From the NCBI GenBank assembly GCA_026936335.1, contig JAPMXV010000057.1, positions 62,001-126,000 of the forward strand: 64,000 nucleotides of DNA. Reading direction: 5' to 3'. The notes under the pieces are model-generated. The model was given only the letters and a program-made list of their open reading frames with translations. It was not told where the DNA came from and searched no databases. This DNA is from Mantamonas sphyraenae. Its lineage: Eukaryota; CRuMs; Mantamonadidae. Both the position numbers and the translations under genes were made by a program. Shown here one piece after another: positions 1 through 9,817 of this stretch (the first letter of the stretch is position 1; every line of letters starts with the position of its first letter).

Positions 1-1128
1 GTGGAGGATGTGGACGGTGGAGATCTGGACGACGGAGCGTCTGTGAGCGACGGCGGCTGCTTCCTGACGGACATTCTGTTGTATGCATACGCACGATTGC
101 CGACGATTTCGGACCATTGTGTGATTTGCGACCGGAAGCATCTGTTCCAGAACGGGTCGATGCTGAAGCCGAGCGTGTGTACGCGAGAGCTGTGCTTCTT
201 TGCGTACCAGCAGTTGGGTGTGATGAAGAGTGCGGCGGACCTTGTGGCGAGTGGCGCAGAGGTTGTGGATCTGCTGGTGAACATGGCACGTGCGGCAGCA
301 CTGAGCCCGCGCTCAGAGATGATCTTTGATCCGTACCCGACGATTGCGGACAAGGACAACCCGGAGAAGCTTGCGTTTGATCCGAAGAAGAAGGACATGG
401 CGAAGCTGAAGAAGCTGTTTCAAGACTTCCCGCCGGTGAAGGAGATTGTGAGTGCCAACGACAAGTCGGACATGGAGCGACGTAGCAACCAATTGTCGCC
501 GTACGTGTTTTCCATGCTGGGCTGGATCCTGTCGAGCAACCGCTCGCACATTGTGCGACTGGACGAAGAGTTGCATCTGCCGACAATGGGTACGCCGCAT
601 CAGTTCCTTCTGATGAGCAGTCCGCCAGAGAAGGAGGCCAAGTTTCGGGAGTTGAAGAAGAAATACGGATCGTACTTTGCGTTCCACGGCTCGCCCGTGG
701 AGAACTGGCACTCCATCATGCGTCACGGTCTGCGCAATGCGTCGGGTACGAAGCTGCAGTTGCATGGCACTGCACACGGCCACGGGGTGTACTTGTCGAC
801 CATGGCATCGACCTCGTTGAGCTACTCGCGCATCTACAACAGTGGAGGCGGACGCAACACAGGCAAGGGCAAGGACGAGGAACACTACATCGACACGACG
901 ACGGCCAACTGCCTGGCCATGTGTGAGGTGGCCGACAAGACAGGGAGTATCCGCAAGGATGGGTCGATCCATGTGGCACAGGACGCCGACCTGGTGGTCA
1001 CTCGTTTCTTCTTTGTGTACGACAGCAAAACACCCTTGGGCAATGCGCAGAGTGCAGACACGACGTCGAGTGCGTTCAAGGCGGAGATTGAAAACGCGAT
1101 GAAGCTGCGGGCAGCGAGCACAGAATGA
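1..1128 (+). CDS. PARP6/PARP8-type ADP-ribosyltransferase, 5' end cut by window edge
   Basis: The reading frame is open from base 1, so the N terminus lies outside the window; 375 residues are visible. The C-terminal half carries an ART/PARP catalytic fold. FHGS (the NAD-binding His strand) is followed by NWHSIMRHGL, then LHGTAHGHGVYLS with the conserved Tyr, and finally TRFFFVYD near the end. This wording, especially the HG..HG.GVYLS block and the TRFFFVY tail, is characteristic of the PARP6/PARP8 branch rather than PARP1 or the tankyrases. Human members of that branch act as mono-ADP-ribosyltransferases. The part upstream has no domain I recognise, although it contains several Cys/His pairs between residues 35 and 65. 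The stop codon is followed by about 100 bases before the next gene on the same strand. Subfamily is fairly secure; substrate and location are unknown. Confidence 0.85.
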   Translation: MEDVDGGDLDDGASVSDGGCFLTDILLYAYARLPTISDHCVICDRKHLFQNGSMLKPSVCTRELCFFAYQQLGVMKSAADLVASGAEVVDLLVNMARAAALSPRSEMIFDPYPTIADKDNPEKLAFDPKKKDMAKLKKLFQDFPPVKEIVSANDKSDMERRSNQLSPYVFSMLGWILSSNRSHIVRLDEELHLPTMGTPHQFLLMSSPPEKEAKFRELKKKYGSYFAFHGSPVENWHSIMRHGLRNASGTKLQLHGTAHGHGVYLSTMASTSLSYSRIYNSGGGRNTGKGKDEEHYIDTTTANCLAMCEVADKTGSIRKDGSIHVAQDADLVVTRFFFVYDSKTPLGNAQSADTTSSAFKAEIENAMKLRAASTE

Positions 1129-1227
1129 GGAGGGGACGATGGTTGTCATGCGTGGTGGAATGAAAGGGATTGGACGTTGGGCGTAGGGCGTTGGTTGGGA
1201 ATTGGGAGGAAAAGAGGGAGAGAGGAA

Positions 1228-3561
1228 ATGGAGACATTGGACGTGAGCCAAAGTCGCGAACGCCAAAGCACCGGAATTTTGCAAATGAGCCTTGTGGAGC
1301 AACCGATGAACGATTCGACCGCCGCGACGGAGGAGCCTGTGCAGCAGGAGACGGTGGAGACGAGCGTGGAAAGCAGCAGCAGCAGCGGAAGCAGCGCGAA
1401 CGGAGGAGGAGGAGGAGGAAACGGAGGTGGATCGGAGGGTCAGACGGAGGGCGAGAACGGGAAGGGCTCGCAGGGAGAGGAGGGCAACCAACAGAAGGGA
1501 GAGAAGCAGGAGGGAGGCAAGAACGGAAAGAAGAACAAGGCTCGCAAGCGCAAGGACGACCTGAACCTGGATGGCCTGAGTTTGGAGGAGATTCAGAAAC
1601 GCCGAGCCGACTTGCCGATGCTGGTGAAGCCGGATGAGCGCCAGTTCAAGGCGGAGGTGGCAGACATCAACGAGAAGATTGCAGATGCGCAGCGACAGCT
1701 GGTAGGTGCAGAGGATGGGCAGGAAGTGGGCACAGAGGGATGTGTGTGCAGGGCGTGGGGGGTGAAAAGAGAGGGCGTGCATGGAGGGCCCGAAAAAACT
1801 GACGCCGAAACGCCGAAACCACCGGGGGCCGCGGGGCTTTTCTTTGCAGAACGAAATCCAGGACACGCTGCGTGAGAAGGACCTGCTGAAGCAGCAGGTG
1901 TTTGGCGAGGCGGAGGGAGTGCGTGCGGCGCTGGAGGAGCTGCGGGCTCAGGTGACGGCCAAGTTCCAGCAGAAGAAGAAGCTGCAGGGGATTTTGGACG
2001 AACTGGACGAGGAGCGCAAGGCCAACTACGAGGCGTTGGACAAGCTGAAGAAGAACCTGCCGAGCACCAAGCTGGAGGACATCGACGCCATGGTGGAGTA
2101 GGTTGCAGAGGGACGGGATGGGAGAGCAAGGGGCATGGGCAGAGGCGAAGGAAGGCGAGTGCCACGTGGAGCATGCAGCCAGGGATTGGGCGAGAGAGAG
2201 GGTCGGAAAACAACAACGCGTTTGAGCGCAGAAAGACGCACACAGAGTGGTGGGTGGTGACTGACACACACGCGTACACACCTGTACCACCATGGCATGC
2301 TGTGTGTTTGGTCACACGGCTCCACAGGAAGCTGAACTACAAGATTTCGACGTCGACGATGAGCCTGCGCGAGGAAAAGGACATCCTGGCGCAGATCACG
2401 GCCCTCAAGGCGGCGAAGCGGGAGGTGAACGCATACCACAGCCAGCGCAAGAGCCTGACGGGAGGCGGAGACAAGAAGGAGATTGTGGAGGAGCTGAAGC
2501 AGGTGAACGCGGAGCTGACTGCGTTGCGTGCGCAGGAGAAGAAGGACAGCGGGACGCTGAACGGGATCTACGCGCAGCTGGGCCCCAAGGGGGAGTACAC
2601 GAAGCTGAAGCGGGAGAAGGACAAGTTGCACCGCACGCTGCGTGACCACTACACAAAGATCAAGCGTGTGTGCAACACACACAACAAGGCGAAGCAGGAC
2701 TTTATCAGCAACCAGCGGGAGCTGCGTGCGCTGCAGGCGGTGGAGCGTCGCCTGACCAAGGAGGCCAAGAAGAAGGAGTACGAAGAGAAGAAGGCACGTC
2801 GTGCGGAGCAGAAGGCAGCAGACAGTGCAGCAGCAGAGGCGGAAGAGGCGGCACTGTTGGCTGAGCTGGAGGAGGAGGAGGCAGAGGCGGAGGATGTGCA
2901 CCCGTGGGCGCAGGAGATTGCCCTGTGCGAGAACCTGATTGGGTACCTGGAGAACTATCTTCCCAAGGAGGAGGACACCAAGGGCAAGGGCAAGGCGGCA
3001 CTGGGCAACGAGGACAACGACGAGGAGGAGAGGAGAAACGCACGCGAGGTGGAGCAGTCGGAGGAGGACGACGACCTGCAGACCATTGGCAAGAAGGCGG
3101 TGGAGGCGGAGAGCTACTTTGTGGCACCGGCGGGCAAGAGCAGGAAGAAGAAGAAGAACAAGCGCAGCCAGAAGAAGAAGGAGGAGGCTGGCAACCCGCA
3201 CGAGCACATCAAGCACCCCGTGGACGTGTTTGCCGACTTTGGTCTGCTGGACCTGTCGCCTCCCCTCACCGTGGGCGACGTGGCAGAGTGCATCGGGGCC
3301 ATCCGCGAAAAGATTGAGGAGTTCCAGACCAAGCCAGCCGACCCCAGCAAGGGCAAGAAGGGCAAGGGCAAGGACAGGGAAGCCAACAACAACAGCAACA
3401 ACAGCAACAACAACAACAACAACAACAACAACAAGGGGAAGGGGAAGAACAACAACAACAACAACAAGACTAACGACGACGATTTTGCCGCGGCGGGCGA
3501 GGATGTGCCCAAGCCGATCGAGCCGGAGCCTCTGCCCAGCTGGGGACCTGGCAGCAAGTGA
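1228..3561 (+). CDS. BFR1-like coiled-coil protein (polysome/mRNP-associated family), 3 exons
   Basis: Proposed exons are 1228-1701, 1850-2097 and 2328-3561, giving 651 residues. Donors are GTAGGT at 1702 and 2098 and acceptors end in CAG. The phases agree, and the second junction restores a continuous block, DIDAMVEKLNYKIS followed by TMSLREEKDIL, which is the hallmark of the Bfr1 family: a conserved D/E-I-D motif, then a short KL segment, then SL.EEK. The N terminus is low complexity (Ser/Gly/Gln/Glu), the middle is long charged coiled coil, and the C terminus has Asn runs interrupted by KGKGK. In yeast Bfr1 binds mRNAs and polysomes at the ER; the same role here is inference. The first in-frame ATG was used as start, but later ATGs near 1285 and 1306 are possible. 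Confidence in the family is good, in the exact start poor. Confidence 0.72.
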
Positions 3562-3667
3562 ACCAACGAGTGAAGAAGAGAAGATGGAGGGTCGATCAAC
3601 ACAGACGCAGCTTGTTTGCCTTTTTCTATTGTTTGTGAGGTTGTGGTTGCAGCTGCGATGGCGATGA

Positions 3668-5486
3668 TCAGCTTGAGAAGAAGCGCACGTTTCCGTCGGC
3701 ACAGGCGGTGACGAGATAGGGGTCGAGGGGAGCAAAGTCCAGGGAGTAGACACGTCCACCGTGGCCATCGATGCGTTGCAGCAGGCGGGCACTCTCCATA
3801 CTGATGTCGTACACGTACACCTGGTGATCGGCAGAACCTGTGGCAAGCAGCACGCTCGTGTCCACCTGTTGCTCCACAAGCTCCACGTTGCCCTGAGACA
3901 CGTCTCCTTCGTCGTCCAGGACATTGGTGGAGTAGATTTGTTTGACTCCGTCTGTGGGAAGGGGGGAGGGGGGGGGACAGTGCAGCAGCGGGGGGTGAGT
4001 GATTCACGACACAAAGCACAACACACACACACACAAGGCACGTACAGTCTTTGCCGACGAAAAAGGCACTGCGGATGGGCCAATTCCTGTTTTTGTGGCC
4101 AGTGAGGTTATGGATGTGGTTGAGGCTGATGCCGCGTGTGCTACGCTCGTAGACGCGCAGGACATTGTCAAAGCTGTTGACGGCGACGTAGCGTCCACGT
4201 TTGTACGCACCCATGTTCCTGCTTGCATGGACGTGAGAGATAGGCACACCCAAACTGTCTCCAATGACCATTTCGTCGACGAGACTGGTGCTGGAGGCAT
4301 CCAGGCCCTTGCGCAGATCCCAAGTGCACAGGCGGCCGTTTGCATCCCCTGTGATGAGATACTTGCCCTTGTTGCCAATGTACGCCGAATTGATGCTCAC
4401 TCGTTCACCATGGATGCCATCCAGCAGCATCACACTTGCCGGTGTCTCTCCAACGCTTCCGCTGGACGACGACGACGACGTTTCGCCCACACGCACGTCG
4501 TGTACCTCGACACAGCCCTGGTTGGTGGCACTGATGACCAACGAATAGTCTGTGGCAAGGTGTGAGGACAGTGGGATGATGGGGAGAAGGGTGTCAGGGC
4601 GGTGAAAGGCCCGGAAAGACCAAGGGAGGAGGTGTGGGATGGTGCTTACCTGTGGGATGAGGACTGACGCAGGTGACCATCCCTTGCGTCGCTGCGCTGA
4701 GCACAGGCTCCTCGGCCATGGAAACGAGATCCCACACTTTGATGGAGGAGTCGAGGGAGCCTGTGACGAGGTACTCATCATCACGCATCCATTTTGTGTC
4801 GACGAGGGGTTGCGTGTGACCCAGCAGGCAGGCTGCCTCTTCGCCCTTTTCGCCGTCAATCACACGTGCACTCTTGTCAAAGGAGCCCGTGGCCACGTAG
4901 CGGCCGTGTGAATCGAAGCTCACCGAGTACACTGCTGCTTTATGGCCCTGTGTGTTTTGGGGGGGGGTGGAGGATGGGTCAGAACAGAGCACACACACAG
5001 GGCGGAAGAAGCAGCGTGTGTGTGTGTGGGGAGAGGGAGGGGTGGGGTGAACCGGGGGACAACGCTTGGCCAACCACGCACTGTAAACATGAGCTTGGCA
5101 TGGAACTCCATTTCTGTGTCTTTGTCCATGACTTCGGAGTAGCCCTGTGGTTTGTTGCGTGTGCTTCGTCCGAGACCGCCTGCGTGGCCGTCTGACCCAG
5201 CCTGGTGGTGCTCGCGTTGCGGGTGTTTGTGTGTGTGTGTGTTGCCAGACATGCCCCCCACGCCACTACCGACATCACGGCGTGACTGTGTGTTGTGGGT
5301 GTCGTCGCCCAGCATGTCGTCCAGATCAACCACCCAGTCGGCCGTCCCTTGACGCACGCTGAGTTCAAACACAGTGCGCTTCAACATGGCATTCTCCTGT
5401 TGCAGAGTGCCCACTTGGGCCTTCAGCTCCGCATTTTCCTTTTCCAGGACCCGTAGGCGGGCTTCTGCAAACGAGTCCTTTTCCAT
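3668..5486 (-). CDS. WD40-repeat protein with N-terminal coiled coil, 4 exons
   Basis: Proposed exons run 5486-5082, 4947-4650, 4549-4046 and 3951-3668, giving 496 residues. Donors are GTGCGT, GTAAGC and GTACGT, acceptors are CAG, and all phases close. The first about 45 residues form a heptad-rich coiled coil (EARLRVLEKENAELKAQ), followed by a polar linker. From about residue 136 on there are WD40 repeats with the usual GH..AVYSV, GSFDKSARV, GSLDSSIKVWD, GDANGRLCTWD, GSADHQVYVYD and GHGGRVYSLDF blades. A distinctive strand, GHKNRNWPIRSAFF, sits between the later blades. I do not recognise the orthologue; a beta-propeller scaffold that dimerises through its coiled coil is the most that can be said. 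It converges with the BFR1-like gene, with 106 bases between their stop codons. Confidence 0.8.
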
Positions 5487-5629
5487 CGGGTTGGACCGGA
5501 TAGTGGGGGGGGGGGAGGAGAGGGGGGTGTGGTGAATGGGAACGGTGGCATGGAGGGTGGAAACAAGCAGTGGGGTTGGGACAAGGGGAAATCAACACAT
5601 TGACGCTGCCCTTTGTTTTCGCCCCGCAA

Positions 5630-5814
5630 TCAATCCTCGTCAGGACCCTCATCCACCAGAAGCACATCGTCGTCGTCTTCATCGTCATCATCATCGCTGC
5701 TGTTGATGCTCCCGTCTGCATCCATTCCCAACGCTTGTGCTCGAAAGGGTTCCGCCTGGATGTCCATCCCATCCTCCTCGTCTTCCAATTCCTCCTCCTC
5801 CCGGTCCTCTCCGC

Positions 5815-5845
<31 letters not shown>

Positions 5846-8216
5846 ACCCTCTTCGTCCTCCTCTTCATCCCTATCCGCTTCCGCGCCTCTGTCTCTCCCT
5901 AGCCCAACCTCCCTCTCCCTCTCCTCCGCCTCCTCCTCCTCCTCCTCCTCCCGCACCCTTTTCACACCCACACTCAACACACTCCCCCAATCAATGGAAG
6001 CCACACCGGCAGTGGCAGACGCGGCCACCGAGGGCGGCAAAGCCACCACACCGCCCGGATGCACCAGCGCCTCGCACACATTCAACCCGTGCAGACACAC
6101 GCCACTGGTCACTGCATCGGGATCGCCTTTGCCCAGAGTGAACAGGTACACCGCATGCGGCAGCGCCCTGTTCTGCGTGTCCTCCGACACACACACACTG
6201 GCAAGGAGACAGCGAAAGAGGGCCCTGCGAAAGCTCGCAGGCGAAGGCAACACACCGCTGAGTGCTGCCGACTGCGACGACTTGATGGTGCTCAATCCAT
6301 GCTCCAGGGTGTTGAGACGCCCACGTGCTCCGGGTCCCTGGGCCATCACGCGTACAAGCAGTTGCACCACAACCGCATCCGCCTTGGTGCGCAACTCGTC
6401 AACCCACGCCGATCCACTGCTCTGATACAACCCATGCAGACACTCCAGTGCCGCCACTGCCACTGCATCCATCTCTGCCAGCTCCTGGTCGCTGTGTCGC
6501 ACGTACTGGTGTTGCACCTGCGCATACGCAGCCTCCGAGGACGACGACGATGAAGACGATGACGACGCATGTCCTCCTCCATCCCCTCCCTTGCGCCTTC
6601 GCTTGCGTGACCCACCGCTCTCACTGATGTGTGCTCCCATGTTGCTCTGCAGCTGAGTGCGATGCAGCACAGGTGCGCATGCATCGCTGCAAACCGTGTT
6701 GATCAGCGGCAATGCCAGCGAGGCTGCAGAGTGCACGCCCAGACACTGGGCCAGCACACCCAGGGTGTGCCACACCTGCACGCGCAAGGCAGCATGTGCT
6801 GGCATGCCACTCAGCTGCGCACCCCTGTCCAGTTGTTCCACAAGCACCTTGCACAGCAACTTGGCATGCCGAAACGTATGTGTGCCTACACGCTGCACCA
6901 CACTCTCCAACAGACGCAGACTGGCCATGCGCACCTCCACACTCCCGTGCAGCAGCTGCCCAAACTCATCCCATGCCAACCGCGACGCCGTCCCATCCTC
7001 CGCTGGCGTCCTGCTCTGGTCCAGGTACAACGAACGCACCACCAGCGAGAACAGTGCACCCACGGGCATGTCCACAGGCTGTTCACTGTGTGCCTGCGTC
7101 ACCAGCGCCTGCAGTGCCGTGTGCAGATTCAGGGCAAGCTGCACCAGCTCCACCACCGTCAGCTGGCTCACATCCACACGCCCAAACACAATCTGCTGCT
7201 CCGACGACAGAGTCGATGTCCATCCGCCACTTGCGTCGTCTTCCACCCCACATACCGCATACAGTCTGTCCATCACCTCGTGCGCCAATTCCACAACGCT
7301 GCCCACCGTCGATCCCCACGCCTCCTGTGTCCCTGCACACTCGGGCAATGCCCACAACACCTCCACAGCAGCCTGCACCACCACACCATCCTTGCTTTGC
7401 ATGCATGGGCTCACCACGGCGTCCAAATCCACTCCCGACCGCAGGATGTTCCGCATGCTCGTACGGTATGTGTTCATACATGCTGCCATGGCTCGTACTG
7501 CACCTGCCTTGCCCTGTGAGGCATGTGCAGCCATGCTTGGCACCACACTGCCCAGATTCCTCTCTGCCGTCTCGTTCTTGATCTCCAGCCAGCTCACCTC
7601 TCGCAGCCGTTCCATCAATGTCTCCACCACCACCAGGGCTGCTTCCACCACCCCATCATCCTGCTTCTCCTTCTGCACACACACCCCTCCTGCCGTGTCA
7701 GTCTTGCGCACCCCACCCGTTCTCCACCTCCCCCCGTGCCGATTCCCGCGGACTTGGCACAAATGCACCCCTTACCCGGATCGCCGCCTGCACGCTGCTA
7801 AACAGCGTCTGCCACTTGGGCGCCACGTATGTACACTCCACCTGCCGGATGGTCTCTGCCAGGTACAGCATCCCTGCTCGTTTGATGTCTGTGTTGCTGT
7901 GGTGCACCATTTCGTTCACTCGCTGCAGCCAACTGCTCAACACCCCCGCCGCATGCACCTCCACACCCAATTCAACCCCTTTGCCCTTGCCCTTGCCCTT
8001 GCCCTTGCCCTTTCCTTTGCCCTTGCCTGTTTCCAGCCCCAGCATGGTCTCGTCAGGCACCAGCACCCGGCCCTTGAGTCCCGTCCGAATCCGCAGCGGC
8101 TCCACACGACGCAGCACACCCAACACATGCCTCACATGCTCACTCGCCGCTACATTTCCATACATGTATTCGTTCTGCAGAGCAAACAGCGCCAGCACCC
8201 GTCCGTCGTCCAGCAT
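5630..8216 (-). CDS. PELP1/RIX1-like protein (pre-60S maturation candidate), 2 exons
   Basis: Exons 8216-7776 and 7672-5630 join at a GTAAGG donor and a CAG acceptor, both in phase 0, giving 827 residues. The body is a long run of leucine-rich alpha-helical (HEAT/ARM-like) segments. The C terminus is a very acidic tail of Glu and Asp more than 100 residues long. Helical body plus acidic tail is the layout of PELP1, the animal form of the yeast Rix1 subunit of the Rix1-Ipi3-Ipi1 complex that acts in 60S subunit assembly. Short LXXLL-like helices are present. Exon 1 contains a KGKG tract coded by a hexanucleotide repeat. The start was set at the first ATG, only 11 bases after the stop of the next gene upstream. 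Family assignment rests on architecture, so it is tentative; another HEAT-repeat protein with an acidic tail is possible. Confidence 0.5.
7981..8030. repeat. TTGCCC-type hexanucleotide repeat coding a KG tract
   Basis: About eight tandem copies of a CCCTTG/TTGCCC hexamer, with slight decay at the right end, lie inside exon 1 of the PELP1-like gene. On the minus strand they encode alternating Lys and Gly. A closely related hexamer array occurs in the Fanzor-like gene at about 46061-46173. Confidence 0.9.
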
Positions 8217-8227
8217 GATCGTTTTCG

Positions 8228-9811
8228 TCAACGCTTGGCCTGCTTCCCGCCGCGCCCTGACGACGACGACGACGACGACGACGACAAAGATCCACCCCCA
8301 ACTTTCCCCTTTCCCTTCCCTTGACCCTTCTCCTTCTCCTTCTCTTTCTCATTCTCGCTGTCCTTGTCCTTCCCTCCTCCCACGACCACCTTTTCCTTTC
8401 CCTTGCCCCCAATCCTTTCCTCCTGCTCCTCCTGCACTTCCCCCGATATCCTCCTTCCGTTCATCTCCAACCTCCTTTCCACCACCACAGGTTCCATCAC
8501 CTCATGCACAGCCTTGCGCACAAACAATGCATACCCATCCACCTCCTCCGCATCGTCGTCCTCCTCATCCTCCTCATCCTCCTCTCCATCTCCCCCTCTT
8601 TCCGTGCCTCTCCTCCCTCGAAACCATCCCCGCCACCCTTTCCTCCCCTCCCGTGCCTTGCGTTCTTCTTCCGTCTCACTCTCATGCAGATCGACCCCTT
8701 CCAAGGCTCCCTCCAACGAAATATCCCCAAACACATCCACCTGGCCCATCAACACCGCCATGGCCACCTTGGACACAAATGTACCCACACTGCTCCACAC
8801 CGACGTCTGCTCAAATCCCATCCTTGCCGCTTCGTCCACCATGCGCTGTTCATACGCCAACACTGCACGCAGCTCCACGTTTGACCTGTTTCGCATCATG
8901 GCACGCATGCTCCACCTGTGCAGTTTCCCCTGAAGGGTATATCCCAACACCACACCCATCACATACCCACTCAGGGTGTGGCTGTCTGGTGCAAAGCCAA
9001 AGCAAAGCGCAGTTGTCACCACGTGGGCACACGACACCACATGGAGCACCAGCAGAAGCATCACATCCACTGCCCCACCGTGCATCAGCCTTAACAACAG
9101 ACCCACAGGCACAGCAAGGGTCATTGCACACAGACACGGGTGCAACACACGCGGAAGGAACAACCGGCTCACCCAGCCCCCTGCCATGCCCCACCACGGC
9201 GACACCACAACCGCAAACCCTGTGTACTCATGCACACGTGTGCACAACGCAGCCAACACAACCATCCGCACCCATTCCACCCCCATGCCACTCTCCCGTC
9301 CCCCGTCTTCCGTCCTCGCTTGCCCGAATTCAATCCACACCACCAGCCGTTCCACCAACCTGTGTCCCTGCCTGCCCACAAAGCCACCCAGTGCCTGCAT
9401 CCATCCAGGCACACTTGTGTCCATCACTTGTTTCAGCCAAGCCCACCTTGCTGCCTCTGCCTTGTCCATTTCCCACGCTTCCTTGCCCCTGACGTCATTC
9501 GTCCCCACCTCCTTGCTCTCGTCCGACCTGCTCCCTTCCATGTCCATTTCCCAGGATCCACCTTTGCTGCTTTGTACACGCACTGCCTTGGCCAGTGCCT
9601 CCACATGTCCTGCACGACACACAGCCCCTTGGCCCAAGGCGGTGGCCACCCCAACCCCTGCCCCTGCCCCTCCACGTGCCAACACCACAAAATGAACCAC
9701 CCACACAGCCCACATCGACACAAGACCCACCGCCACAATCCAACACCCACTCGATCGCAACATGGATGGCTTCCACTCCAACAACAAAAGCGGAATTCTC
9801 TTTGTTTCCAT
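8228..9811 (-). CDS. Orphan multi-pass membrane protein with charged low-complexity tail
   Basis: This is a single exon of 527 residues with no recognised domain. Hydrophobic segments occur at about residues 17-45 (WIVAVGLVSMWAVWVVHFVV), near 180-200, and as a cluster around 225-290 that includes VGLLLRLMH and VMLLLVLHVV, so three to five membrane spans are likely. After residue 300 it becomes soluble and increasingly charged: an acidic stretch (EEDEEDEEDDD), a K/E-rich stretch with EKEKEKEKGQGKGKGK, and a terminal polyserine run. It lies between kinesin-2 upstream and the PELP1-like gene downstream on the same strand. The gaps are 6 and 11 bases, which is extraordinarily tight for separate eukaryotic genes. 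The long intact frame argues that it is real. Function is unknown. Confidence 0.6.
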   Translation of the reverse strand: METKRIPLLLLEWKPSMLRSSGCWIVAVGLVSMWAVWVVHFVVLARGGAGAGVGVATALGQGAVCRAGHVEALAKAVRVQSSKGGSWEMDMEGSRSDESKEVGTNDVRGKEAWEMDKAEAARWAWLKQVMDTSVPGWMQALGGFVGRQGHRLVERLVVWIEFGQARTEDGGRESGMGVEWVRMVVLAALCTRVHEYTGFAVVVSPWWGMAGGWVSRLFLPRVLHPCLCAMTLAVPVGLLLRLMHGGAVDVMLLLVLHVVSCAHVVTTALCFGFAPDSHTLSGYVMGVVLGYTLQGKLHRWSMRAMMRNRSNVELRAVLAYEQRMVDEAARMGFEQTSVWSSVGTFVSKVAMAVLMGQVDVFGDISLEGALEGVDLHESETEEERKAREGRKGWRGWFRGRRGTERGGDGEEDEEDEEDDDAEEVDGYALFVRKAVHEVMEPVVVERRLEMNGRRISGEVQEEQEERIGGKGKEKVVVGGGKDKDSENEKEKEKEKGQGKGKGKVGGGSLSSSSSSSSSGRGGKQAKR

Positions 9812-9817
9812 CCCCGC